From Candidatus Moranbacteria bacterium RIFOXYA12_FULL_35_19 (GTDB taxonomy: Bacteria; Patescibacteriota; Minisyncoccia; Moranbacterales; UBA2206), in assembly GCA_001784805.1 (NCBI GenBank), contig MFSE01000024.1, positions 1 to 52,081 of the forward strand: a stretch of DNA of 52,081 nt, read 5' to 3'. Shown here piece after piece: positions 10,601 to 18,869 of this stretch. Numbering within the stretch: the first letter of the stretch is position 1; every line of letters starts with the position of its first letter. The translations under genes and the position numbers were made by a program. Under the pieces are notes generated by a model. That model had not been told where the DNA came from. It made no database searches and worked only from the letters and a program-made list of their open reading frames with translations.

Positions 10601-10696
10601 TTTGCGGAATTTGGAAAGAATTTTGGCAGTTTTATTTTCTTCGGGGATATCAGTGGATTTTTTTGTTTGAATTTTTGGTTTGAGAATTTTTATCAT
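7667..10696 (-). CDS. PilB/GspE-type ATPase with two complete tandem ATPase domains
   Basis: One MshEN-like N-terminus, then two Walker A motifs (GPTGSGKTTTLYSIINKLN, GPTGSGKTTTLYSVLSLLN), two Walker B regions (RQDPDVILVGEIRDDETAD, RQNPDIMMIGEIRDDETAQ) and two CDCK...CxxC zinc regions. Confidence 0.93.
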   Translation of the reverse strand: MIKILKPKIQTKKSTDIPEENKTAKILSKFRKEEEEEMASALAGKLNLPYVDTNLIPIGKEAIGLLPEEDARKFKLIAIHRAGKVVTLISSDPQNEATKNFIEKLKTENGWQIKLFVVSTSNFNHVLEKYKQIVFVDILDQMSLSLSGEELEKFEEEMKDLITLKNRIKELPTTQVLNIMLAGAYKLGASDVHIEPQEKEIRLRYRIDGTLQDVAFLPLNVFHTIISRIKLMSGMKLNLRDIAQDGTFEINLSDKKIELRVSVIPGNFGESVVMRLLDPDSIKVSVENLGLQGLAYETIQNQMQAPNGMILNTGPTGSGKTTTLYSIINKLNTPDKKIITIEDPIEYELSGISQTQIEKERGYTFAQGLRAIVRQDPDVILVGEIRDDETADIAVNSALTGHLVLSSLHTNNAVGTIPRLVELGVKPTLMSPAINAIIGQRLVRKLCDCKESYVPAKESIESIQKILSIISPKAKVEIPKNIEKLYRPKGCPKCNGLGYKGRMGIFEVLTINEDIEKLILGLAGETELAMAALESGMITMLQDGILKAVAGVTSIDEVEEATGQGEFLEGIYEKLMSQTLGKKILIENSQYLSAKENLTDFKKLEEVVRASKTNEINKIIFSAAILLNVGDIHIEPEKDDVKIRFRIDGILQSVVTIPLNEYPALLGEIKILSGVKTEVRTGVIDSRFSISFDDAIEIAEKNIDVRVSIILGGYGETVVMRLLRGSSMELDLTKLGIRKENLEKIMNEVKKPNGVILNTGPTGSGKTTTLYSVLSLLNKPEVKIITVEDPIEYQLQGILQTPVNDKEGYTFATALRALLRQNPDIMMIGEIRDDETAQVAVQASLTGHLVLSTIHTNNAAGAVARMINMGVSPSDIATAVNAFMAQRLVRRLCDCKEKIIPSKEEKEKIEKVLATISPKAGVAIPKVLEIYHPKGCEKCNGIGYKGRMTVSEVFQLSREIQDLITKGAITAELEEKAVELGMLTMTQDGILRVLEGETSLEEVERVTDL

Positions 10697-10921
10697 ACTA
10701 CAAAATTACAAAATAATTACAAAAATACAAAAAATAAGACAATGTTATTTTACCACAAATATGGTAAATAAAAAAATCCACTTAAAGCGGATGATGTAAA
10801 AACTGTCATTATAAGAAAGTATTCGTCTGCTGGCAAGGTAGGTAAGGATCGTTGCAATCTTAGTCTTAACCACGACAAATGAGATTGCTTCGCTATGCTC
10901 GCAATGACAGAGTGTGAGAAT

Positions 10922-12055
10922 TTATTTTACCAGCAGGCTTTTTATTTTTTCTAAAATTATTTTTCCAACTTCATTTAAGTTTGGATTTTCCAAGCTAATT
11001 TCCAAAAATCCTCGCTTTGAACTTTCTGGAAAAACGGAAAGCATTTTTTTGGCTGTTTCTGGATTAGAAAATTTAATAAGCGCCTTTGAACTTTGGGGCG
11101 TGTCATTATAGACGGCCATAAAAATTTGGCCTTCACTGAAATTCTCTTCCAATTTTGAAATGATAAGCGGAAGATCTTCAAAATTTGAGCGACTTTGGAC
11201 GAAATCTTCCACGCTTAACGCTGACCAGATAAGTTTACTTTCTTCATCCCAATTTATTTTCGCCATTGTTCGGCCCCACAGTTTCAAAATATGTAGTGGT
11301 TGAGTTTTATACATCCAGCGGATAATTTCTTGCTGATCAGCGCCTTTGTTCATAAGATTAGCCGAAGCTAAAAGGGCTTTCGGGGTGGTATTTTTTTTCT
11401 GAAAACTATCTGTGGCGCCGATTAGTCCAGCTAAAAGACAGGTGGCAATTTTTTTGTCGATAAGTTCAGGGTAAATATTTTCAAAAGTTTGAGTTAAGAT
11501 TTCGCAGGAAGAAGAAGCAGTGATATCAGTCAAATTGATTTGTCCGAAGTTGTCGTTGTCACTTTTGTGATCAATGTTCACAACTGGCACTTCAAAAAAC
11601 AAATCCGTATTTTCCAAATAAAGCCGACCCAGTTTTTCCAAATCAGGCGAATCAATTACGATCACTAAATCATATTTGAATTTGGCGAGGATAAAAGAAA
11701 AATCGCGGGGGTCGATGGAGCCTTTTTCCGGCGTCACTAGAATATTGAAAATATCGCCTTTTTCTTCTTGACGCACTCGCATAATTTTATTTTGGGCAGT
11801 ATTGAAAGAAAGAACAAAATCACGCGCGCCGGAAATTTCTTGCAAAATATTGTCGGGTCGCGGGAGAAAATTGAATTTTTCTGATAAGCCATTTCCAAAA
11901 GCGATAGTTGGAAGGATATTTAATTTTTCCAAGAAATAATAAAGCGCCCAAGCACTGCCAACGGCATCCGCCGAAGGATTTTCTGGAATGAGAATTAGAA
12001 CCTCTTTGGAATTTTCCAGAAATTTTTTGAATTGTTCTTGGGGCTCTAAAGACAT
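10922..12055 (-). CDS. DHH-family phosphoesterase-like protein with divergent motifs
   Basis: ILIPENPSADAVGSAWALYYFL, VIVIDSPDLEKLG, VVNIDHKSDNDNFG (DHK in place of DHH), C-terminal DHHA1-like region. Confidence 0.7.
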   Translation of the reverse strand: MSLEPQEQFKKFLENSKEVLILIPENPSADAVGSAWALYYFLEKLNILPTIAFGNGLSEKFNFLPRPDNILQEISGARDFVLSFNTAQNKIMRVRQEEKGDIFNILVTPEKGSIDPRDFSFILAKFKYDLVIVIDSPDLEKLGRLYLENTDLFFEVPVVNIDHKSDNDNFGQINLTDITASSSCEILTQTFENIYPELIDKKIATCLLAGLIGATDSFQKKNTTPKALLASANLMNKGADQQEIIRWMYKTQPLHILKLWGRTMAKINWDEESKLIWSALSVEDFVQSRSNFEDLPLIISKLEENFSEGQIFMAVYNDTPQSSKALIKFSNPETAKKMLSVFPESSKRGFLEISLENPNLNEVGKIILEKIKSLLVK

Positions 12056-12197
12056 AAAAGTTTATTGATTAAGTTAGTCTAATAAAGTAGCATTTGAAAA
12101 ATGTATTGTCAATGCTTGACAAATAGGGTAATTTCGGAGTAAATTCTTTTTAGGCGTAGTTCTTTGTTGTTCACTTCAACTTAAAAAGGAGCAAAAA

Positions 12198-12509
12198 ATG
12201 GGCAGAAAAGAGGAAGAGAAAAAAATCTACATCTTGGAAGCGTTGAGGAAAAATCATTTTTGTTCGGACTGGGATGATTTTGAAAGGGGTGTGAAAAAAT
12301 TTCTTTTGTCTCCTTCTTGTCGGGAAGTGAAAAAAGTTATAGGAGCGTTTAAAACAACAAACGATCCTAGATTCAAGGAGTTTGAAGGTGACGAAATAAC
12401 GCCACATATATTTAAAAAAGTGGCGGAATTTATGCGTAATAATTTCACGCATGATGAGGTGTTTACTATGAAATTCGAAGAACTTCACGGGCCTAATTCT
12501 GAAAACTAG
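12198..12509 (+). CDS. Hypothetical protein (103 aa), SD-led
   Basis: aaaaaggagcaaaaaATG; own terminator; no recognised family. Confidence 0.6.
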   Translation: MGRKEEEKKIYILEALRKNHFCSDWDDFERGVKKFLLSPSCREVKKVIGAFKTTNDPRFKEFEGDEITPHIFKKVAEFMRNNFTHDEVFTMKFEELHGPNSEN

Positions 12510-12530
12510 CCGATAAACTTTTTAGCTAGT

Positions 12531-12567
12531 AGCGGTCGATGTGTTATTTAACATCGACCGCTTTTAA
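12531..12567 (+). terminator. Intrinsic terminator
   Basis: agcggtcgatgt-gttattta-acatcgaccgct-tttaatttt, 12-bp perfect stem. Confidence 0.9.
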
Positions 12568-12596
12568 TTTTCCTAAATTCCAGTTAGAATAAAACT

Positions 12597-13127
12597 ATGA
12601 AAAGTTTCACTACAATCAATTCCAAGCAAACGCAAAAACTAGGCGAGCTTTTGGCTGAGGAAATTTTAGCAACCAAGAAGCTCAACCTCTCTCGACCAAA
12701 ACAACCAAAAGAGGTTGAGCTTCGAAAAGCTTTGGTCATCTGTTTGGACGGTGAACTGGGCGCGGGGAAAACTACTTTTACTCAAGGGCTTTTAAAAGGT
12801 TTGAAAATCGAAGGACCATATACGAGTCCGACCTTTCTTATTATGAAAGAATACTGCTTGTCCAAAGGTTCGACCTTTAAAATTCCTAAGGTCGAACCTT
12901 TGGCTATCGAGAAAGTCTATCATTTTGATGCTTATAGAGTAGAGGCGCAGGATATTTTGAATTTAGGCTGGGAAGAAATATTGTCTCCGCCAGCTGGCGG
13001 ATCAAAAAATATTATTATAATAGAATGGGCAGATAGAATAAAAGAAATAATTCCAGCTGATGCGATTTGGATAAAATTTAAATGGCTGGAGGAGGATGAA
13101 AGGAAAATAACTTTTACTAAATACTAA
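12597..13127 (+). CDS. tsaE: tRNA threonylcarbamoyladenosine biosynthesis ATPase TsaE, with repeat-derived insertions
   Basis: CLDGELGAGKTTFTQGLLKGL, YTSPTFLIMKEY, IIIEWADR. Confidence 0.93.
   Translation: MKSFTTINSKQTQKLGELLAEEILATKKLNLSRPKQPKEVELRKALVICLDGELGAGKTTFTQGLLKGLKIEGPYTSPTFLIMKEYCLSKGSTFKIPKVEPLAIEKVYHFDAYRVEAQDILNLGWEEILSPPAGGSKNIIIIEWADRIKEIIPADAIWIKFKWLEEDERKITFTKY
12678..12722 (+). repeat. In-frame conserved-loop hairpin element in tsaE
   Basis: aagctcaacctct [ctcgaccaaaacaaccaaa] agaggttgagctt: 13-bp perfect stem, 19-nt loop. Confidence 0.9.
12862..12903 (+). repeat. Second in-frame palindrome in tsaE
   Basis: ccaaaggttcgacctt [taaaattcct] aaggtcgaacctttgg: 16-bp perfect stem. 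Confidence 0.9.
12986..13001 (+). repeat. Third in-frame palindrome in tsaE
   Basis: tccgccagctggcgga, perfect 16-nt palindrome encoding SPPAGG. Confidence 0.7.
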
Positions 13128-13235
13128 ATTTTACGAAATACGAAATAAGCTAAATACGAAAGTACGAAGATCAAGTTTAAAAATTTTTTAGTATTTAGTT
13201 TATTTAGTATTTAGTAAAACTAGTAAAATAAAACT

Positions 13236-13952
13236 ATGAAAAAAACAGCAGTATTAATAATGAGCATATTTTTAATTACAGTTTTGTCTGCTTGCTCGCA
13301 AAAAAAAGACACAATCCCAAACCCAATTTCTGACCCAGGCGGACACATTTCTGGGATGGTGGATTTGAATAAAAAAGCGGGGGAGGATATTCAAAATGCA
13401 GTGAACAAGGAAAATGAAAAATTAACTAACGCCTTAAATGAAAATAATATGAATGAACAAAAAACACAATTTGCCTTGATAAAAACAAGTCTTGGCGACA
13501 TTAAAGTAGAACTATCTTTCGATAGTGCGCCAAAAACTGCTAAAAATTTTTCTGATCTAGCGAAAAAAGGATTTTATGATGGCACAAAATTTCACCGAGT
13601 GATCAAAGGTTTTATGATTCAGGGAGGGGACCCACTTTCTAAAGATGATTCGCAAAAATCAATGTGGGGAACCGGTGGGCCAGGATACAAATTCAAAGAC
13701 GAGCTCACGGGCAAAGAAAAATATTTGCAAGGAACTCTTGCAATGGCCAACTCCGGTCCAAACACTAATGGCTCTCAATTTTTCATCGTCACCGCCAGCC
13801 TCGGCGCCCAACTTCCACCCAGCTACACGGTTTTTGGAAAAGTAATTTCCGGAATAGATGTCGCTCTAAAAATCGAAAATGTGAAAACCGCTTCCAATGA
13901 TCAGCCAGTTGATGATGTGGTGATTTATAATATGGAATTGATGGGGAAATAA
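13236..13952 (+). CDS. Cyclophilin-type peptidyl-prolyl isomerase lipoprotein
   Basis: Lipobox LSAC; KFHRVIKGFMIQGGD, NTNGSQFFI. Confidence 0.93.
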   Translation: MKKTAVLIMSIFLITVLSACSQKKDTIPNPISDPGGHISGMVDLNKKAGEDIQNAVNKENEKLTNALNENNMNEQKTQFALIKTSLGDIKVELSFDSAPKTAKNFSDLAKKGFYDGTKFHRVIKGFMIQGGDPLSKDDSQKSMWGTGGPGYKFKDELTGKEKYLQGTLAMANSGPNTNGSQFFIVTASLGAQLPPSYTVFGKVISGIDVALKIENVKTASNDQPVDDVVIYNMELMGK

Positions 13953-13975
13953 AACTATTTTTGAAACAAAAAAAT

Positions 13976-14006
13976 AGGCAGGGTCGAATTTTCGACGCCT
14001 GCCTTT
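13976..14006 (+). terminator. Intrinsic terminator
   Basis: aggcagggtcgaattttcgacgcctgcctttt. Confidence 0.75.
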
Positions 14007-14194
14007 TGATTTTAGAGTCCTTTACATAAATTAGATTTATGATAGACTACAATACTTTCCTATTTACTTTCAGCATGGGTTGAAAAACGCATGTTGGGCG
14101 GTAAGATGGGATCGGCCTGTTTTATCCTGTCGGGCGACCGATAGAATAGTTCTCGCGAACTATCATTGTCCTTTAAAATGAATAGAGGTATATC

Positions 14195-15214
14195 ATGGAA
14201 AGAGATTATTTTTTGAAAAAATCCGGTGCATGGGCTAGTGGTCTTCCTGTTCATGGGGTTAGACTTGCATTCCATTGGATGGAGTACCCGTTTTTACTTA
14301 CGAATGTTTTTTCAAAGCATTCGAAAAATGGGCTGGAAGATTTTGAAAGGCACATAAATGTGATAGCTTCTGATTATATGAAGCGATGGGCTATGAATGA
14401 AGTGAAGGAGGGGAAGCTTTCTGAAAAAACCCTAGATGGATTTTTGATCTTTAAGGAACAATTTGATGCGAAAAAAGTCTATGATCAAATTGTTTCCGGT
14501 ACGGATAATTCAGCGAAGATATTTTTGCCAGTGAGTAATGCTGTGCTTGAAGTGAGACGATTTGGAGATTGTTTTGGTATGAAAATTAAATCCAACAACT
14601 CGGGACAAGCGCATGTAAATGGTACGAAGCTTCTTGAGGAGATGTGCCAGGATGAGGGGCATTATATAATAGAATTTTTACATTCAATCGAATGCATTAT
14701 TCCATTGCCCAAAAAGCAGGCAGAGCTTAATTCAAAAAAAATAAATTTTCTTGAGGTGTATCAAAATCTACCACGGGATTGTCCGGAATTTCAGTGGGAT
14801 AATATAAAAGATTTTTCGAAAAGGCTTACGGATTCTTATGTTGCAGAAAATGAGTCTGAAATTCTTCCTGTTAAAATTGGAAAATATAAAACGAAAAAAA
14901 CTGAGTTGAGTATTATCGCTAAGTTGATACATTTTAATTGTGATCAACAAGGAAAATTTGTTAAATATCCGCCACAATGGCGCAATGGAAATATGAAAAA
15001 CACTGCTGTGACGAATGAATTCCGATTTCTGGATGGTGGCGATCTGTGTCTTTCTATGAGTTTAACAAATGACTTGAAACCATTTTCATTTGAAACAGTT
15101 GATCCAGAGCTTTATGTTAGCTATCAACAGAGCATATTGCATATGGCTGGGTCGGCACTTTATCTTCAGCTTTGCGCTCAACAATTAGCGGATTTGTCTT
15201 TGCGAATTGTTTAG
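14195..15214 (+). CDS. Hypothetical protein (339 aa), no recognised family
   Basis: Long ORF after gaggtatatcATG; leader hairpin atagttctcgcgaactat; own terminator. Confidence 0.7.
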   Translation: MERDYFLKKSGAWASGLPVHGVRLAFHWMEYPFLLTNVFSKHSKNGLEDFERHINVIASDYMKRWAMNEVKEGKLSEKTLDGFLIFKEQFDAKKVYDQIVSGTDNSAKIFLPVSNAVLEVRRFGDCFGMKIKSNNSGQAHVNGTKLLEEMCQDEGHYIIEFLHSIECIIPLPKKQAELNSKKINFLEVYQNLPRDCPEFQWDNIKDFSKRLTDSYVAENESEILPVKIGKYKTKKTELSIIAKLIHFNCDQQGKFVKYPPQWRNGNMKNTAVTNEFRFLDGGDLCLSMSLTNDLKPFSFETVDPELYVSYQQSILHMAGSALYLQLCAQQLADLSLRIV

Positions 15215-15244
15215 TCGCAAATAAACAACAATCGAAATTAAAAT

Positions 15245-15281
15245 CAAGCCACTAGGTAAATACCCGGTGGCTGTTTTTTTT
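15245..15281 (+). terminator. Intrinsic terminator
   Basis: caagccactaggtaaatacccggtggctgtttttttt. Confidence 0.8.
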
Positions 15282-15306
15282 GTGTTTTTTGTAATATACT
15301 AGAGAT

Positions 15307-18135
15307 ATGTCAAACAAACCAAAAAAACTTATCCTAATTGACGGCAACGCGATCATTCATAGGTCATACCATGCGCTTCCTCCACTCACCACTAAAAGTG
15401 GAGAATTGGTCAACGCGGTATATGGTTTTGCTTCCACAATGTTAAGTGTTATTGCCAAATTTCAACCGGACTATATTTTAGCAACCTTTGATTTAGCTGG
15501 GCCAACTTTTCGCCATGAGGAATATAAGGAATATAAGGCGACACGAACAAAAGCGCCGGATGAACTGTATGCGCAAATTGAACGAGTAAAAGAAGTGGTG
15601 CGGGCGATGGGGATTCCAATTTATGAAAAGGCTGGGTTCGAAGCGGATGATGTGATTGGAACAATGATTAGAAAAAGTGAAGAAATGAGTGGTTCAAGAC
15701 ATCCGATGTCTCTCGACCATAGCGACCAAAAGACATTGGATGTCCAAGAGGATATTGAAAATATAATTGTGACGGGGGACTTGGATACGGTGCAACTTGT
15801 GAGCGAAAAAACTCAAGTGTACACAATGCGGAGAGGGCTCACGGATTCAGTGATGTACAATGAGGCGAAAGTTTTTGAACGGTATGGATTAAAGCCCAAT
15901 CAAATTATTGATTACAAAGGCCTGCGCGGTGATCCATCGGATAATATTTTGGGCGTCAAAGGTATTGGAGAAAAAACCGCCACGGAATTATTGCAAAAAT
16001 ATGAAACCTTGGAAGGAGTTTATAAAAATCTAAATGAAATTAAGGGTGCGCTTCGTGAAAAATTAGAACGGGACAAAATGCAAGCGATTCAGAGCAAGAG
16101 TTTGGCAACAATTCGCACCGATGTTCCAGTAGAGTTAAATTTAGAAGAAGCTAAAACCCATGAGTTTGATCGAGAAAAATTAGTAAAATTATTTCAAGAG
16201 CTAAATTTTTACTCACTTATAAAACGCATTCCAGGGAGTCAAGGGATTCACCCCGTTAAATCCTCGCAAAGCGAGGACGCCAAAGGCGTATTTAACGGGG
16301 TAAAAGATTTTAAATATGAATTAATTACAGAGGACAAATCAGAAGAATTTTTTGAAGAACTTAATAAGCAAAAGGAAATTGCGATTACGATTAAGACAAG
16401 CCCTCTCCCCAACCCTCTCCCGAGTACGGGCGAGGGGGTAATGGTTAAAGGCGTGGCTTTTTCTTGGAAAGCCGGACGAGCAGGATATATAACAATAGAC
16501 AACAATCAAAGATCAATGATCAAGAAGGTTTTGGAAAATAAAAATATTGGAAAGATAGGATATGATTTGAAAAGTATTATAAAAATATTTAAAGAAAATA
16601 ATATTGAACTGAAAGGCGAAATATCTGACATAATGCTTTCGGCTTATGTGCTAAATCCGGGCGGAAAACAAGATTTTGCCAGATTGGTTTTAGAGCAATT
16701 AGGCGAGGAAATATTTTCCGAAAAAAAGAAAGGTCAATTGGGATTAGATATGGAAACACCGGAAGAAATTGCCAATAAAGAATGCAAAACAGCGGATTAT
16801 ATTTTCAAGCTAGAAAATATTTTTTCTGATAAAATTGCAAAAATCAGCCAAGAACAAAAAGAGGGAAATAATTTGAAAAGCGTATTGGATAAAATTGAAT
16901 TGCCACTGATCAAAGTTTTGGCAGAGATGGAAATTTATGGAGTGAAACTCAATACGATTATTTTCAAGGGTATTGTGGAAAAAATAAATGCCAGAATAAA
17001 AAATTTAGAAAAAAATATTTATGAATTGGCTGGAATGGAATTCAATATCAATTCTCCCAAGCAGTTAGCGGAAATTCTTTTTGAAAAATTAAAAATTTCA
17101 ACAGATAATATCAAAAAAGGAAAAACTGGATATTCCACTGCGTCAGCGGAACTGCAAAAAATAAAGGGGGAATATAAAATTGCCGAGAAAATTGAAGAGT
17201 ATCGCGAAATTTTCAAGTTGAAAACTACCTATCTGGATGCCTTGCCGTTACTTGTAGATAAAAATTCCAGAATTCATACTTCATTCAATCAAGCAGTAAC
17301 AGCAACGGGGCGCTTGTCTTCTTCCGAACCGAATTTGCAAAATATTCCAATCAGAACTGATCTTGGACAACTTTTGCGCGTGGCTTTTGAAGTGGAAGAA
17401 GGTTATAAATTAGTGAGCGCTGACTATTCGCAAATTGATCTTCGCGCTGTCGCGCATGTAAGTGGCGACAAAAAAATGATTGAACTTTTTCATGCCGGAC
17501 ATGACATTCACACTGCTACCGCTTCAGAAATCAACAAAGTTCCGCTGTCGCAAGTGACACAGAAAATGCGAAGTTCCGCCAAAGCTTTGAATTTTGGAGT
17601 GATTTATGGAATGAGCGTTTTTGGATTTTCAGCTTCCGCGGGAATTTCCAGAGATGACGCCAAAAAATTTATCGATGCTTATTTTGAAAAATTTACTGGC
17701 GTGGCGCAGTATATGAAATCAACCAAGGAATTTGCCAAAATCAATGGCTATGTAGAAACCGAAATGGGACGCCGCCGTTATATCCCAGAAATAAATTCGC
17801 CAAATTTTATGGTGCAAAACTCAGCCGAGCGAATGGCGATCAATATGCCGATTCAAGGAATGTCGGCGGATATTGTGAAACTGGCCATGCTGGCAGTCTC
17901 TACGAATTACCAGCCTCGCGTCGACGAATTGTCGTCTACGCGAGTCGAGGCGGGCGAATTAAATATGAATGTACGAATGATATTGCAAGTGCATGATGAA
18001 ATAATTTTGGAAGTTAAAGAAGATCTTGCAGAAGAAGTTGCTAAGAAAATTAAAGAGATTATGGAAAAAGTTTATCCACTTAAAGTTCCTTTGGTGGTGG
18101 ATGTGAAAGTGGGGGATAATTGGGGAGAAATATAA
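15307..18135 (+). CDS. polA: DNA polymerase I, with several repeat-derived insertions
   Basis: 5' nuclease domain (LIDGNAIIHRSYHALPP), pol motifs (SADYSQIDLRAVAHVSGD, RSSAKALNFGVIYGMS, QVHDEIILEV); TATACT exactly 6 nt before ATG. Confidence 0.97.
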   Translation: MSNKPKKLILIDGNAIIHRSYHALPPLTTKSGELVNAVYGFASTMLSVIAKFQPDYILATFDLAGPTFRHEEYKEYKATRTKAPDELYAQIERVKEVVRAMGIPIYEKAGFEADDVIGTMIRKSEEMSGSRHPMSLDHSDQKTLDVQEDIENIIVTGDLDTVQLVSEKTQVYTMRRGLTDSVMYNEAKVFERYGLKPNQIIDYKGLRGDPSDNILGVKGIGEKTATELLQKYETLEGVYKNLNEIKGALREKLERDKMQAIQSKSLATIRTDVPVELNLEEAKTHEFDREKLVKLFQELNFYSLIKRIPGSQGIHPVKSSQSEDAKGVFNGVKDFKYELITEDKSEEFFEELNKQKEIAITIKTSPLPNPLPSTGEGVMVKGVAFSWKAGRAGYITIDNNQRSMIKKVLENKNIGKIGYDLKSIIKIFKENNIELKGEISDIMLSAYVLNPGGKQDFARLVLEQLGEEIFSEKKKGQLGLDMETPEEIANKECKTADYIFKLENIFSDKIAKISQEQKEGNNLKSVLDKIELPLIKVLAEMEIYGVKLNTIIFKGIVEKINARIKNLEKNIYELAGMEFNINSPKQLAEILFEKLKISTDNIKKGKTGYSTASAELQKIKGEYKIAEKIEEYREIFKLKTTYLDALPLLVDKNSRIHTSFNQAVTATGRLSSSEPNLQNIPIRTDLGQLLRVAFEVEEGYKLVSADYSQIDLRAVAHVSGDKKMIELFHAGHDIHTATASEINKVPLSQVTQKMRSSAKALNFGVIYGMSVFGFSASAGISRDDAKKFIDAYFEKFTGVAQYMKSTKEFAKINGYVETEMGRRRYIPEINSPNFMVQNSAERMAINMPIQGMSADIVKLAMLAVSTNYQPRVDELSSTRVEAGELNMNVRMILQVHDEIILEVKEDLAEEVAKKIKEIMEKVYPLKVPLVVDVKVGDNWGEI
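15692..15750 (+). repeat. In-frame conserved-loop hairpin element in polA
   Basis: ttcaagacatccgatgtct [ctcgaccatagcgaccaaa] agacattggatgtccaaga; loop shared with the tsaE and mutM copies, stem differs. Confidence 0.85.
16247..16304 (+). repeat. In-frame three-way-junction palindrome in polA
   Basis: Outer arm ccccgttaaa/tttaacgggg enclosing tcctcgc-aaa-gcgagga and cgcc-aaa-ggcg. Confidence 0.85.
16396..16440 (+). repeat. In-frame CCCTCTCCC-type repeat in polA
   Basis: ccctctccccaaccctctcccgagtacgggcgaggggg encoding SPLPNPLPSTGEGV. Confidence 0.75.
17914..17954 (-). repeat. In-frame palindrome near polA motif C, same family as 23866-23910 in opposite orientation
   Basis: Reverse complement cccgcctcgactcgcgtagacgacaattcgtcgacgcgagg matches the FemAB copy at all but ~5 of 41 positions. 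Confidence 0.85.
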
Positions 18136-18149
18136 ATTTTTTTGAATAA

Positions 18150-18190
18150 AAAAACGCCCAGTTCGCATTTGTGATGCAAACCGGGCGGTT
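18150..18190 (-). terminator. Intrinsic terminator (minus strand)
   Basis: Minus strand ccgcccggtttgcatcacaaatgcgaactgggcgttttttt. Confidence 0.85.
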
Positions 18191-18212
18191 ATTCGTAAAG
18201 AACTAAGAAGAA

Positions 18213-18623
18213 TTAAATTTCAGGAAGCTTCATATTACAAGCTTCCAGTTTTTCGGAAAGGTCGATGAAGATACTGTTATAAGTCTCATAAACTTCATTG
18301 GAAAGAGTGCCTCCTTCCATTTCAACGACCCGCTTTTTCAAACGGATTGAGATAAGAAGGAAATATTGCCCTTGTGTATCAAAGGCACCGTAGCCTTCTG
18401 CCATTTGACCAAAGTCTCTCGCTGCCAACAAGAGAATATTAGTATTGGTCTTGAGAGATAGATCGATTACCTCTCGATATTTTTCAAATACTGTTTGGCA
18501 GAGATGAAGCGTTTGGCAATCATCCTGCGTTTCCGTTTCTAAAGCCGATACGGAGGAATGGAATTTGACAAAACCAAAACCAAAGAGCATGAGCAAAAAA
18601 ATAATCGATACTGTTTTTTTCAT
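18213..18623 (-). CDS. Hypothetical secreted protein (136 aa), SD-led
   Basis: Signal peptide MKKTVSIIFLLMLFGFGFVKFHSSVSA; minus-strand ggaggggtggaATG; own terminator. Confidence 0.65.
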   Translation of the reverse strand: MKKTVSIIFLLMLFGFGFVKFHSSVSALETETQDDCQTLHLCQTVFEKYREVIDLSLKTNTNILLLAARDFGQMAEGYGAFDTQGQYFLLISIRLKKRVVEMEGGTLSNEVYETYNSIFIDLSEKLEACNMKLPEI

Positions 18624-18869
18624 TCCACCCCTCCATAAAGATAGTGTTTGTAGTTTGTAGAAAGTTAATTTCCATTGATTACTTAAATCAAGGATTGTTC
18701 CCAGAAATAAGAAGTAAATGGAAAAGGAGAGTTGTTTATTCAGTTTTCAAGGAACAATAAAATACTATAGTATACTTAGGCGAATTTGTCAAATGCAGAA
18801 AAACTGACAGAAAAATCGGATTATGTTAGAATCTTATTATTGAGTAAATCATAATGTAGTTAATTTTTT

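Noticed and set aside
7736-10771. Many ORFs antisense to the PilB/GspE gene (and similar antisense ORFs over polA, groEL, ppsA, copA)
   Set aside because: Shadow ORFs from codon bias of the sense gene; no RBS or family similarity.
12862-12903. ggttcgacc resembling a tRNA T-loop
   Set aside because: Part of a 16-bp palindrome inside tsaE; no acceptor or anticodon arms around it.
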